A stretch of DNA of 64,000 bases from Microbispora oryzae. GTDB lineage: Bacteria; Actinomycetota; Actinomycetes; Streptosporangiales; Streptosporangiaceae. The stretch is from positions 124,001 through 188,000 of the forward strand of contig NZ_JAFCNB010000002.1 of the NCBI RefSeq assembly GCF_017896165.1, written 5' to 3'. The first letter of the stretch is position 1. Every line of letters starts with the position of its first letter. The notes below the pieces were generated by a model. It was not told where the DNA came from and made no database searches. It saw nothing but the letters and a program-made list of their open reading frames with translations. A program made the position numbers and the translations under genes. Below are positions 25,608 through 33,634 of the stretch, in pieces.

Positions 25608-27914
25608 TCAGCGCAGGTAGATGGACGGCTGCGGCGGGGTGCTCATCCCGTCGCCGAGGAAGAAGCCGGCGTGCGGCGGCTGGTTGTACGCGGTGTTCTG
25701 CCAGGCGATCGCCAGCCGGTAGGTCGGGTCGTGCATCAGCGTGTAGATCCGCCTGTCGGTGACGGTCGGCGTGCTGTAGACGCGCAGCGCCCTGTTGTCG
25801 CTGGTCCGCCAGACGACCTCCTCGCGCCAGTCGCCGAACAGGTCGCCGGAGAGGGTGGGCGTCGACTTGGTGCCGTTGTTGGACGCCACGCCGTTGCCGG
25901 TGAGCAGCCGGGTGTCCCCGCCGGTGCCGTACTTGTCGATGTGGGTGCTGTCGAGCAGTTCGCGGACGGGGTCGGCGTCCCACCAGATCAGGAAGTTCGC
26001 CGAGCCGGGCTTGCGGCCCACGTTCTGCCCTCTGGTGTTGTAGACGCCGCTGACGGCGGACGACCAGGACTCCGCGCCCGGACTGCCGGCCCAGATGTCA
26101 CCGGAGACGCCGCGTCCGTTGTCGCAGCCGCAGGAGGCGTTGCTCCACAGGATCGAGCCAGTGCGGGCGTCGGCCATCCAGGCGGCGGGCTTGCTGGTGT
26201 CCTCGTCGACCTTGAACACCTCAAGGCCGGCGTGTCCGGGATCGAGGTCGCCCACGTGCAGCGCGTCGCCGTGCCCGTTGCGGGTGTTCCACAGCGCGGA
26301 GCCGTTGTCGTTGATCGCCATCGCGCCGAAGACGATCTCGTCCTTGCCGTCCGCGTCGACGTCAGCGACCGCCAGGTTGTGGTTGCCCTGGCCCGTGTAC
26401 TGGCTGCCCGCGGAGTCGGAGTCGAACTTCCACCGCTCGACCAGGGAGCCGTTGCGGAAGTCCCAGGCCGCGATCACCGTCCGGGTGTAGTAGCCCCGGG
26501 ACATGATCAGCGAGGGGCGCTTGCCGTCCAGGTAGGCGGTGGCGGCCAGGAAGCGGTCGACCCGGTTGCCGTAGGAGTCTCCCCACGAGGAGACCGTGCC
26601 GCGCGGCGGGTCGTAGTTGACGGTGGAGAGGGCCGCGCCGGTCTGCCCGCTGAACATGGTCAGATACTCGGGACCGGACAGCACATATCCGGAGGAGTTG
26701 CGGTAGTCGGCCGACGCGTTGCCGATGACCCGGCCGGTGCCGTCCCTGGTGCCGTCCGCGGTCTTCATGGCGACCTCGGCCTTGCCGTCGCCGTCGTAGT
26801 CGTACACCTGGAACTGCGTGTAGTGCGCGCCCGCCCGGATGTTGCGCCCGAGATCGATGCGCCACAGGCGGGTGCCGTTCAGCTTGTACGCGTCGACGTA
26901 GACGTTGCCCGTGTAGCCGGACTGGGAGTTGTCCTTGGAGTTGGACGGATCCCATTTCAGGACGAACTCGTACTGCCCGTCGCCGTCGAGGTCACCGACG
27001 CTGGCGTCGTTGGCGCTGTAGGTGTAGGCGACGCCGTCCGGCGTGGTGCCGCCGCCCGGCGGCTGGATCGGCACGTCCAGATATCCGTCGCCAAACCGCA
27101 GGGACGGCGCGGACGCCTCCTGCTCGCTGCCGCCGACGACCGCCCGGACGGTGTACGAGGCGTCGACCGGCGCCCCGGAGTCGTAATAGTTCGTCGAGGT
27201 GGTGATCGGCGTGGAGGTGAGCCTGGTCGAGCCACGGTAGACGACGAACCCGGTGTTCATGCTCTCGGTGCCGAGCAGCCGCCACGACACCAGGTTGCCG
27301 TTGCCCGACCTGACGCTGATCAGCCCGCGGTCGAGCTTCTCCATCTGCCGGCCGTTCTCATTCGGAGGGCTCGGGCTGGCACTCGGACTCGCGCTCGGGC
27401 TGGCACTGGCGCTCGGGCTGGCACTGGCGCTCGGGCTGGCGCTGGGGCTGGCACTGGGGCTGGCGCTCGGGCTCGGGGACGTGCTGGGACTTGTCGTGGG
27501 CCCGCTGCCCGTGCAGGTGGTGCCGTTGAGCGAGAAGCTCGCCGGGGCGGGGTTGCTCGATCCGCTCATCGAGCCGTTGAAGCCGAACGACGCCGTGGCG
27601 CCCGTCGCGATGGCCCCGTTGTAGCCGGCGTCCTTGGCCGTGACCTGCGCGCCGCTCTGGGTCACAGTGGCGTTCCACGCCTGGGTGATGGTCTGCCCCG
27701 CCGAGTAGGACCAGGTGAGCGTCCATCCGTTGACGGGATCGCCGAGGTTGGTGATCGTGACGTTCGCCCCGAATCCGCCCGGCCATTCGTTGGTCACCTG
27801 GTAGTCGACCCGGCACGCCGGGGCGGCATTGGCGGGGACCGCCGCGGCCAGCCATCCCGCGGCGATCGTGGCCGTGCCGGCGACCACGGCGAGAAGGGAA
27901 CGTCCGCGCGGCAT
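25608..27914 (-). CDS. Secreted CBM2 - PL11 rhamnogalacturonan lyase
   Basis: A 768-residue secreted pectin-degrading enzyme. A signal peptide (cleavage near residue 30, ANA-A) is followed by a CBM2 cellulose-binding module (ACRVDYQVTNEWPGGF to about residue 135), then a Ser/Pro/Ala linker of about 45 residues encoded by tandem repeats. The catalytic PL11 beta-propeller follows (NGRQMEKLDRGLISV to the end), with metal-binding DxDxDG loops (VGDLDGDGQYE, YDYDGDGKAE, VADVDADGKDE) and the end motif HAGFFLGDGM. PL11 enzymes cut the rhamnogalacturonan I backbone. The order CBM2 then PL11 is reversed or absent in some relatives, but both modules are clear. It is transcribed alone. Confidence 0.93.
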   Translation of the reverse strand: MPRGRSLLAVVAGTATIAAGWLAAAVPANAAPACRVDYQVTNEWPGGFGANVTITNLGDPVNGWTLTWSYSAGQTITQAWNATVTQSGAQVTAKDAGYNGAIATGATASFGFNGSMSGSSNPAPASFSLNGTTCTGSGPTTSPSTSPSPSASPSASPSASPSASASPSASASPSASPSASPSPPNENGRQMEKLDRGLISVRSGNGNLVSWRLLGTESMNTGFVVYRGSTRLTSTPITTSTNYYDSGAPVDASYTVRAVVGGSEQEASAPSLRFGDGYLDVPIQPPGGGTTPDGVAYTYSANDASVGDLDGDGQYEFVLKWDPSNSKDNSQSGYTGNVYVDAYKLNGTRLWRIDLGRNIRAGAHYTQFQVYDYDGDGKAEVAMKTADGTRDGTGRVIGNASADYRNSSGYVLSGPEYLTMFSGQTGAALSTVNYDPPRGTVSSWGDSYGNRVDRFLAATAYLDGKRPSLIMSRGYYTRTVIAAWDFRNGSLVERWKFDSDSAGSQYTGQGNHNLAVADVDADGKDEIVFGAMAINDNGSALWNTRNGHGDALHVGDLDPGHAGLEVFKVDEDTSKPAAWMADARTGSILWSNASCGCDNGRGVSGDIWAGSPGAESWSSAVSGVYNTRGQNVGRKPGSANFLIWWDADPVRELLDSTHIDKYGTGGDTRLLTGNGVASNNGTKSTPTLSGDLFGDWREEVVWRTSDNRALRVYSTPTVTDRRIYTLMHDPTYRLAIAWQNTAYNQPPHAGFFLGDGMSTPPQPSIYLR

Positions 27915-28198
27915 GGGTGACCTCCAGGTCGTTCGCGATGCGGCGGTGGGGGGGGAACGGGGGGTGGCGGTGGCGACAATGGCCGATTGTGCCCCCGGCG
28001 TCCGTCGAGGGCGAGATCGTCACCTTCCCGCGCCGCTTCCCTCGGCCCGCTCACCTGGGGTCGGGCGGACAGAAGACCACCTGGGGGGCTGAAAATTACA
28101 CCTCCGGCCCCGCCCAGGTCAGCCCGCCCATGACCGGCCGTAGGCTGAGGCGCGGGCCGGAAGCCCTGGCCCCGAGCACGCCTGAATAGGATCCATCA

Positions 28199-28735
28199 AT
28201 GACCGAGATGACCGAGACCACGCCCGGCTGGCTCAATCCCGACGAGCTGGAATCGGCGCGGGCGCGGATGCCGATCCTCTACGTCGACGCCGTTCCGGTG
28301 CGGGTGGACGACAAGGGATCGGTGACGCGCGTCGGCCTGCTGCTGCGCATCGGATCCGACGGCACGGTGAGCCGGGCGCTCGTCTCCGGCCGGGTGCTCT
28401 ACCACGAGCGCGTGCGGGACGCCCTGCTGCGGCACCTGGAAAAGGACCTCGGGCCGACCGCGCTGCCCGCCGTCCCGGCCTCGCCGCAGCCGTTCACCAT
28501 CGCGGAGTATTTCCCCACAAGGGGGGTCACGCCGTACCACGACCCGCGCCAGCACGCCGTGTCCCTGGCGTACGTCGTGCCGGTGGCGGGCGACTGCCGC
28601 CCCCGGCAGGACGCGCTCGACCTGGTGTGGTTCACACCGGAGGAGGCGGCCTCCCCGGCCGTCCAGCAGGAGATGTCGGGCGGCCACGGCGTCCTGCTCC
28701 GGCAGGCGCTGGCCCACGTCGGCCAACTGCCCTGA
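28199..28735 (+). CDS. DUF4916 (NUDIX-like) protein
   Basis: A 178-residue protein matching the actinobacterial DUF4916 family, which has a NUDIX-like fold. Conserved-looking segments are MPILYVDAVPVRVD, VGLLLRIGSDG, ALVSGRVLYHER and a C-terminal DLVWFTPEEA. A complete NUDIX box (GX5EX7REUXEEXGU) is not visible, so hydrolase activity is doubtful. It is followed after 66 bp by the MarR gene on the same strand. Confidence 0.75.
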   Translation: MTEMTETTPGWLNPDELESARARMPILYVDAVPVRVDDKGSVTRVGLLLRIGSDGTVSRALVSGRVLYHERVRDALLRHLEKDLGPTALPAVPASPQPFTIAEYFPTRGVTPYHDPRQHAVSLAYVVPVAGDCRPRQDALDLVWFTPEEAASPAVQQEMSGGHGVLLRQALAHVGQLP

Positions 28736-28801
28736 CCGTCCCGGCGGGTCAGTAGATGACGCATCATTATTGCCCCGGACGGCCGGGATAGGGTAGAGGG
28801 C

Positions 28802-29365
28802 ATGAACAGCCGGGGGCGGCTCGACGACGGCCAGCAGCGCGCCTGGCGGGCGTACCTCCGGATGCAGGGCCGGCTGACCGCCCAGCTGAATCGGGAGCTT
28901 CAGGCAGAGTCGGCTCTGTCGCTCCCCGACTACGAAGTCCTCGTCCACCTCACCGAGAGCCCGGACGGGCGGCTCCGGCCGTTCGAACTGCAACGCGCCC
29001 TCGAATGGGAGCAGAGCCGCCTGTCCCACCACCTGACCCGGATGCGGCGCCGGGGACTGGTGCGACGCGAGCGGTGCGCCGACGACGGCCGCGGAGCGTT
29101 CGTGACCGTCACCGACGAGGGCCGGCGGGCGATCGCCGCCGCCGCGCCCGGCTACGCGGAGACCGTGCGCCGGCTGTTCTTCGACGGGCTCACCGCGGCG
29201 GAGGTCGCCATATTCGAGCAGCTCGCCCACCTCGTCCTGGAGCGGCTCGCCCCCGAGACGGGCGGCGTGCCGTTCCCGCCCGACGGCGGTCGGGCCTGCG
29301 GGCCGTCGCGTTCCGACGCACCGTCGATGAGCGGCTTCCGCGAGGGAGAGACCGCCGATGATTAG
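28802..29365 (+). CDS. MarR-family transcriptional regulator
   Basis: A 187-residue MarR-type winged-helix regulator. The DNA-binding core lies at about residues 35-110: LPDYEVLVHLTES, LQRALEWEQSRLSHHLTRM and RRRGLVRRERCADDGRGAFV with the wing. The dimerisation helices lie at both ends. A possible -10 box TAGGGT (28789-28794) is only 7 bp from the ATG, so a leaderless transcript is possible. The target is unknown; the only neighbour it could share control with is the DUF4916 gene. Confidence 0.88.
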   Translation: MNSRGRLDDGQQRAWRAYLRMQGRLTAQLNRELQAESALSLPDYEVLVHLTESPDGRLRPFELQRALEWEQSRLSHHLTRMRRRGLVRRERCADDGRGAFVTVTDEGRRAIAAAAPGYAETVRRLFFDGLTAAEVAIFEQLAHLVLERLAPETGGVPFPPDGGRACGPSRSDAPSMSGFREGETADD

Positions 29366-29450
29366 CGCTCACGCGCTTCCGCCCACGGTGCGCATGGTCC
29401 GCGCGGAAGCCGCCGAGTGGGCTGGTGCCGAGCCTGGCGGGAGGTGCTGA
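29358..29450 (+). CDS. Possible 30-codon ORF overlapping the MarR stop
   Basis: ATG 29358 lies 8 bp after GAGGGAGAG and overlaps the MarR stop region; it encodes 30 residues ending GGRC before TGA 29450, where a 12-bp tandem repeat begins. It may be a remnant of a truncated gene or a chance ORF. Confidence 0.25.
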   Translation: MISAHALPPTVRMVRAEAAEWAGAEPGGRC

Positions 29451-29510
29451 TCTACATCAGCACTTACGTCATCGCTTACATCGTCACTTACATCGTCACT
29501 TACATCGTCA
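29451..29510. repeat. 12-bp tandem repeat in convergent intergenic gap
   Basis: Five units of 12 bp; the last three are identical (CTTACATCGTCA at 29475, 29487 and 29499). The array fills the gap between the MarR gene and the convergent lipoprotein gene. Confidence 0.85.
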
Positions 29511-29513
29511 CTG

Positions 29514-30251
29514 TCAGGTGTGGTGGATCGACAGGACGGCGGTCGACGGGCCGGTCCGCTCAAGGCCGACCGCGAGGTCGTTGATCCGGCCGGGAACGCC
29601 GGCGAACAGGGTCATCTCGCCCCGTTCACGGCAGCGGCCGTTCGTGCAGGCCCGCTGCACGCTGACGCGTGGGCCCTGGACGTGCAGGCCGGAGGACGTC
29701 CCGGTGAGCTCAAGGGTGAGGGTGTCGTGCCCGACCGACAAGACGGTGAGGGCGTCGAGCCCGAAGCGCCGGTCGATCTTCAGCCGGTCGCCCTCGCGGA
29801 CCTCCACCTCGCAGTCACCGTCCTCGCACGCGGCGAGCCGGGTGCCGTCGGACGCCCCGAGGCCGCTGGGCGTGCTCGCGGCGGGCACGCCTGGAACGGG
29901 TGAGCCCGGCACGGGTGAGCCCGGCACGGGTGAGTCGGGCACGGGCGAATCGGGCACGGGCCCGGATCCCTCGGGCTGGGCGGCCGGCGCCCCGGCGTGC
30001 GTCACGACCTGCGCGGTGGGCACCGTCGCGCCGTCCGAACCGCACCCGGCGAGGAACACCGCCCCCGAACCGGCGAGCACGATCAGGCCCGCGACCGCGA
30101 CCGGTCCGGCCCCGCGACCGCGGTGCGACCGGATCCGGCCCGGTGCGGTTCGGCCCAGCGTGATCGGGCCCAGTCTGTTTGGGCCCAGCGTGATCGGGCC
30201 CAGCGTGATCGGGCCCAGCGTGACGCGGCTACGCGCGTGATTCGGCGCCAT
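29514..30251 (-). CDS. Lipoprotein with repetitive N-terminus, unknown function
   Basis: A 245-residue protein. From ATG 30251 it has an unusual basic N-terminal stretch of about 45 residues containing (TLGPI)n repeats, then a hydrophobic segment ending in the lipobox LAGC (VAVAGLIVLAGSGAVFLAGC), then a Pro/Val/Ser linker with PVPGS and PVPDS repeats, and a C-terminal domain with two Cys pairs (ACEDGDC and ACTNGRC). The domain is predicted to be mostly beta. No start nearer the signal is available, so either the long n-region is real or the gene has grown by repeat expansion. Family not recognised. Confidence 0.65.
   Translation of the reverse strand: MAPNHARSRVTLGPITLGPITLGPNRLGPITLGRTAPGRIRSHRGRGAGPVAVAGLIVLAGSGAVFLAGCGSDGATVPTAQVVTHAGAPAAQPEGSGPVPDSPVPDSPVPGSPVPGSPVPGVPAASTPSGLGASDGTRLAACEDGDCEVEVREGDRLKIDRRFGLDALTVLSVGHDTLTLELTGTSSGLHVQGPRVSVQRACTNGRCRERGEMTLFAGVPGRINDLAVGLERTGPSTAVLSIHHT
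30154..30228. repeat. 15-bp tandem repeat inside lipoprotein 5' end
   Basis: Five full units of CCCAGCGTGATCGGG (one divergent) plus a partial unit. Read on the minus strand they encode PITLG repeats in front of the signal segment of the lipoprotein. Confidence 0.85.
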
Positions 30252-30364
30252 GGGACATCCGGCCCTTCCCCCGTCGGCCGGGCGCGCGCCCCGAGCGGCC
30301 CGGCACCGTGGCAATCCCGCGGCAATCCTCTCTCATCCCAGGTGGGAAGCGGGGGGAGAAACGC

Positions 30365-30405
30365 CGGGACGGCGCCGTCCCGCTCCGGAACGCCGGAACG
30401 GGACG
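30365..30405 (-). terminator. Hairpin terminator after phoX
   Basis: A perfect 18-bp palindrome (CGGGACGGCGCCGTCCCG, 30365-30382) is followed by a third arm CGGGACG (30399-30405), giving two alternative stems about 30-70 bp past the PhoX stop codon. Confidence 0.55.
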
Positions 30406-30433
30406 ACGCCGCCTTGTGCGGGCCGGGGAGCCG

Positions 30434-31852
30434 TCAGTGGTGGTGACCGTGGTGCTTCTGGGTCCAGGGACCGGTGATCGCGAAGACGTAGCCGGGGGTC
30501 TGGATGTTGGCGAACAGGATCTGGCCGTCCTGGCTGAAGGTCGGGCCGGTGAACTCGCTGTCGTTGATCTCGTTGCGGGCCATCGGGTACGGCTTGCCAC
30601 CGTCCGTGACGCCGACGAGGTGCGACAGGCCCTCGCCGTCCTCGGCCAGGATGACGCCGCCGTACGGCGAGACGGTGATGTTGTCCGGGCCGTCGTAGTT
30701 GGTGTCCTGCTCGGGGTCGGGGTTGACGCCGAAGATGGTCTTCAGGGTGATGGTCTCCGACTCGGGGTCGTAGAACCACACCTGGCCGTCGTGCTCGTTG
30801 ACGCTGCCGTCGTCGTGCCGGGCGTAGCTGGCGACGAAGTACGCGCCGCCGTCGCCCCACCACGCGCCCTCGAGCTTGCGGCTACGGGTGATCTGGTCGT
30901 CGGTGAACTGCTTGCGCACCGAGGTGGTCTTGGCGTCCCGGTCCGGCACGTCGACCCACTCGACCTTGTACTTGGTGCCGGGCTGCGTCGCCTCCGACAG
31001 GTCGGCGATGTGCTTGCTGCCCTTACGGGCCCGCATGGCCTGCAGGGTGCCGGCGGTGTCGCCGCCATTGCTCAGCGCGAGCGAGCGCAGGGCGCCCTTG
31101 CCGGCCCGGAAGTGCCTCGGCGGGGTCCAGCGGAAGTACAGGCCGTTCGGGCCGCTCGCGTCCTCGGTGAGGTAGATCTCGGAGTTGTGCGGGTTGACCG
31201 CGACGGCCTCGTGGCTGTAGCGGCCGAGGAACTTCAGCGGCACGGGGTTCTGGTTGGCGGCGCGGTCGAAGGGGTCGACCTCGAAGACGTAGCCGTGGTC
31301 CTTCTGGAAGGCGCCCCCGGCGCGCTGCTCGGTCTCCTCGCAGGTGAGCCAGGTGCCCCACGGGGTGATGCCACCCGCGCAGTTGTTGTGGGTGCCCGCC
31401 AGGCTGACGTACTCGCGGACCCGGTTGCCCTTGCGGTCGACCTCGATGTTGGTCGTGCCGCCGTGCGCGCCCGTGTCGTAGGTGAGACCCGGCAGGGTCG
31501 GCACGCCGTACGGCTCACCGCCGCCGATCTCGTGGTTGTTGACGAGGACGAACCCGTTACGCGACTGGAAGCAGCCGGTGCCGTCGGCGTCGCTGGGGGT
31601 CGGCTCGCCGGTCTCGAGCTTGGTCGTGCCGGCCTGGGCGACGATCTTGTAGTGGAAACCGGCGGGGAGGGCGAGGAGGCCGGCCGGGTCGGCGACGACC
31701 GGGCCGTATCCGACGGTCTTGCCGAGGCCCGCCTGTGCGGCCTGGGCGGCGGCGGGACCGGCGATAGCCTCGATGCTGCCCGCGATGGCGATACCGAGGC
31801 CTCCGGCGGCACCGGTCCGGAGGAGGTCCCGACGGGAGAGGGAGGAGCTCAC
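30434..31852 (-). CDS. phoX: PhoX-family Tat-exported phosphatase
   Basis: A 472-residue exported phosphatase of the PhoX family (calcium/iron-dependent alkaline phosphatases). The N-terminus has a Tat motif SRRDLLR and hydrophobic region, cleaved near residue 35. Family blocks seen are GFVLVNNHEIGGGEPYG, HNNCAGGITPWGTWLTCEET in the middle (the CAGG..PWG..LTCEE region holding metal ligands), GRYSHEAVAVNP and LDGPDN-like YDGPDNITVSPYGG. The C-terminus ends in a His-rich tail (KHHGHHH). It would release phosphate from organic esters outside the cell. The promoter region carries 11-bp-phased GTTCA-type repeats consistent with PhoP control. Confidence 0.92.
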   Translation of the reverse strand: MSSSLSRRDLLRTGAAGGLGIAIAGSIEAIAGPAAAQAAQAGLGKTVGYGPVVADPAGLLALPAGFHYKIVAQAGTTKLETGEPTPSDADGTGCFQSRNGFVLVNNHEIGGGEPYGVPTLPGLTYDTGAHGGTTNIEVDRKGNRVREYVSLAGTHNNCAGGITPWGTWLTCEETEQRAGGAFQKDHGYVFEVDPFDRAANQNPVPLKFLGRYSHEAVAVNPHNSEIYLTEDASGPNGLYFRWTPPRHFRAGKGALRSLALSNGGDTAGTLQAMRARKGSKHIADLSEATQPGTKYKVEWVDVPDRDAKTTSVRKQFTDDQITRSRKLEGAWWGDGGAYFVASYARHDDGSVNEHDGQVWFYDPESETITLKTIFGVNPDPEQDTNYDGPDNITVSPYGGVILAEDGEGLSHLVGVTDGGKPYPMARNEINDSEFTGPTFSQDGQILFANIQTPGYVFAITGPWTQKHHGHHH

Positions 31853-31899
31853 AGGTCATTACCTTTCAGTTACTCGACAGGCCCTGTGATCCAATTGCT

Positions 31900-31943
31900 C
31901 CGGTATGAACGCCCTCTGCCGGGGTCGATAGCCTCCGGTGAAC
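31900..31943 (-). promoter_or_regulatory. Candidate PHO box upstream of phoX
   Basis: On the minus strand GTTCACC (31943-31937) and GTTCATA (31910-31904) are exactly 33 bp apart, three turns of the 11-bp spacing used by PhoP direct-repeat units in actinomycetes. The two middle units are degenerate. The element lies 50-90 bp upstream of the phoX start. Confidence 0.5.
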
Positions 31944-32055
31944 TTGTGGGGAATGATGCGCCGCGCACCCACGAGAAAAAGGGGACAAATTACATCAAAA
32001 GTGGCCCCTGTGGCTCGACGTCGGCGCTCGGGGGGCGGCGGTCGGCGGTGGCGGC

Positions 32056-32520
32056 TCAGCTGTCCCGGTCGCCGAGCCGGACGTACGCCGAGAACCACGT
32101 CACCCAGCGGCGCTGCCAGGGGGTCTCGGCCGCGCGGCGGCGGTGGTGCGCGCGGGTCCAGGCGACGGCGTCGGCGGGCGGCAGTCCCGCGAGCGTGGCC
32201 AGGCAGGCGATCACCGTGCCGGTGCGCCCCACCCCGCCGTAGCAGGCGACCTCCACCCGATGCCCGGACCGGGCACGCCGGTGCAGGCGGACGATCGCGT
32301 CCGCGGCGGCCCGCCGGTCGAGCGGAAGCAGGAAGTCGGGCCAGGGGACCCACTCGTGCGGCCAGGTCAGCGCGTCGTCGTGGCGTCGGCGTAGCCGTGC
32401 CGTCCCGAGGTAGAGACCGAAGTCGGGCGCGGGGCCGCCAGGGGCGGGTTCGCGCAGCCCGCGCCCGCGGACCATCGTGCCGTCGGGCAGCTCCAACGCT
32501 CCGGGAAGTGACGCCGTCAT
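32056..32520 (-). CDS. Tyrosine/dual-specificity phosphatase-like protein
   Basis: A 154-residue protein with the phosphatase loop VACYGGVGRTGTVIA, giving the CX5R(T/S) active site (Cys about residue 95). The upstream WPHEWVPWPDFLLPL and LDRRAAADAIVRLHRRA segments match the small bacterial dual-specificity phosphatase fold, and a general-acid Asp could lie in WPDF. The protein has no signal peptide, so it is cytoplasmic. It is divergent from the LigD-like polymerase, with 73 bp between them. Its substrate is unknown. Confidence 0.8.
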   Translation of the reverse strand: MTASLPGALELPDGTMVRGRGLREPAPGGPAPDFGLYLGTARLRRRHDDALTWPHEWVPWPDFLLPLDRRAAADAIVRLHRRARSGHRVEVACYGGVGRTGTVIACLATLAGLPPADAVAWTRAHHRRRAAETPWQRRWVTWFSAYVRLGDRDS

Positions 32521-32593
32521 GGCGGGATTCTGCCGGACGGGGCCGCGCGCGGTGCACTTGATTGTCCCGCCCATGCCGGGGCATGGTGACCGG

Positions 32594-33565
32594 ATGACCA
32601 CCGACGAGGTGCGCGACGGAGTGCCGCTCACCAACCTCGACCAGCCGCTGTTCGACGAGGCGGGCGCGACCAAACGCGACCTGGTCGACTACCTGGACGC
32701 CGTGCACGGCCCGATGGTGGCGGCGCTGCGGGACCGGCCGCTCTCGGTGGTCCGCGTGCGGCAGGGCCAGCCGCCGTTCATGCAGAAGAACCTGCCGTCG
32801 TACGCCCCGGCCTGGATCCATCGGGTGGGCATGTGGGCGGAGACCTCCCAGCGGGAGATCTCCTACGCGCTGTGCGACGACCGCCGCACGTTGCTGTGGT
32901 TCGCCAATCAACGGGCGGTCGAGTATCACCCCGCCCTGGTGCGCGCCGGCCGGTGGGACGCCCCCACGCACCTCGTTCTCGACATCGACCCGCCGTCCGG
33001 GGAGGCGTTCCCCGCCGCCGTCGCCGCCGCCCGGCTGGTCCGCACAGCCCTCGCCGGCGCGGGCATGGCGGGGGCGGTCAAGACCAGCGGCGCGAAGGGC
33101 CTGCACGTGTTCGTCCCGCTGGAGGAGGGAGCGCCGGCGGAGGACGTGGCGGCGGCCACCCGCGCGCTCGCGGCCCGGGCCGAGCGCGTCGATCCGGATC
33201 TGGCCACGACGGCGTTCATCAGGGACGACCGGGCGGGCAAGGTGTTCCTCGACTCGACGCGGGCCGGCGGCGCGACCGTCGTGGCGGCCTACAGCCCGCG
33301 GATCAGGCCGGGGGCTCCCGTGTCGTTCCCGGTGGCCTGGGACGACCTCGACGACGTCGCGCCGGGCGACTTCACCGTGCGCACGGCCGCTCGCGCCCTC
33401 GACGGACGCGACCCCTGGACGGAGCTCATGCCGGGTCCCCAGGCGCTGCCCGCCGACCTGGTCGAGGAGGGTCACACCATCCCGGTGGCCCGGGTGCAGG
33501 CGATGCACGAGGGGAGGCGGCGCGCCCGCGCCCGCCGTTCCGCTATTGACCCCGATGGGCGATAA
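32594..33565 (+). CDS. Stand-alone LigD-type polymerase (archaeo-eukaryotic primase family)
   Basis: A 323-residue protein matching the polymerase domain of bacterial LigD used in non-homologous end joining. It has LTNLDQPLFDEAGATKRDLVDY at the N-terminus (split here as two motifs), the metal-binding DID in THLVLDIDPPSG (about residues 125-135), SGAKGLHVFVPL, and KVFLDSTRAGGATVVAAYSPR. There is no ligase or nuclease domain, so this is the separate-domain form common in actinomycetes, which use several such proteins. Ku and ligase genes are not in the window. The C-terminal tail is Arg-rich. ATG 32594 fits family length; ATG 32573 is an alternative. Confidence 0.9.
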   Translation: MTTDEVRDGVPLTNLDQPLFDEAGATKRDLVDYLDAVHGPMVAALRDRPLSVVRVRQGQPPFMQKNLPSYAPAWIHRVGMWAETSQREISYALCDDRRTLLWFANQRAVEYHPALVRAGRWDAPTHLVLDIDPPSGEAFPAAVAAARLVRTALAGAGMAGAVKTSGAKGLHVFVPLEEGAPAEDVAAATRALAARAERVDPDLATTAFIRDDRAGKVFLDSTRAGGATVVAAYSPRIRPGAPVSFPVAWDDLDDVAPGDFTVRTAARALDGRDPWTELMPGPQALPADLVEEGHTIPVARVQAMHEGRRRARARRSAIDPDGR

Positions 33566-33634
33566 AGCTAACAATCAGGCGACCCGTCCGACCCCCCCGG
33601 CCGGATGAGCCGGGGCCTCCCGACAGGAGATCTC

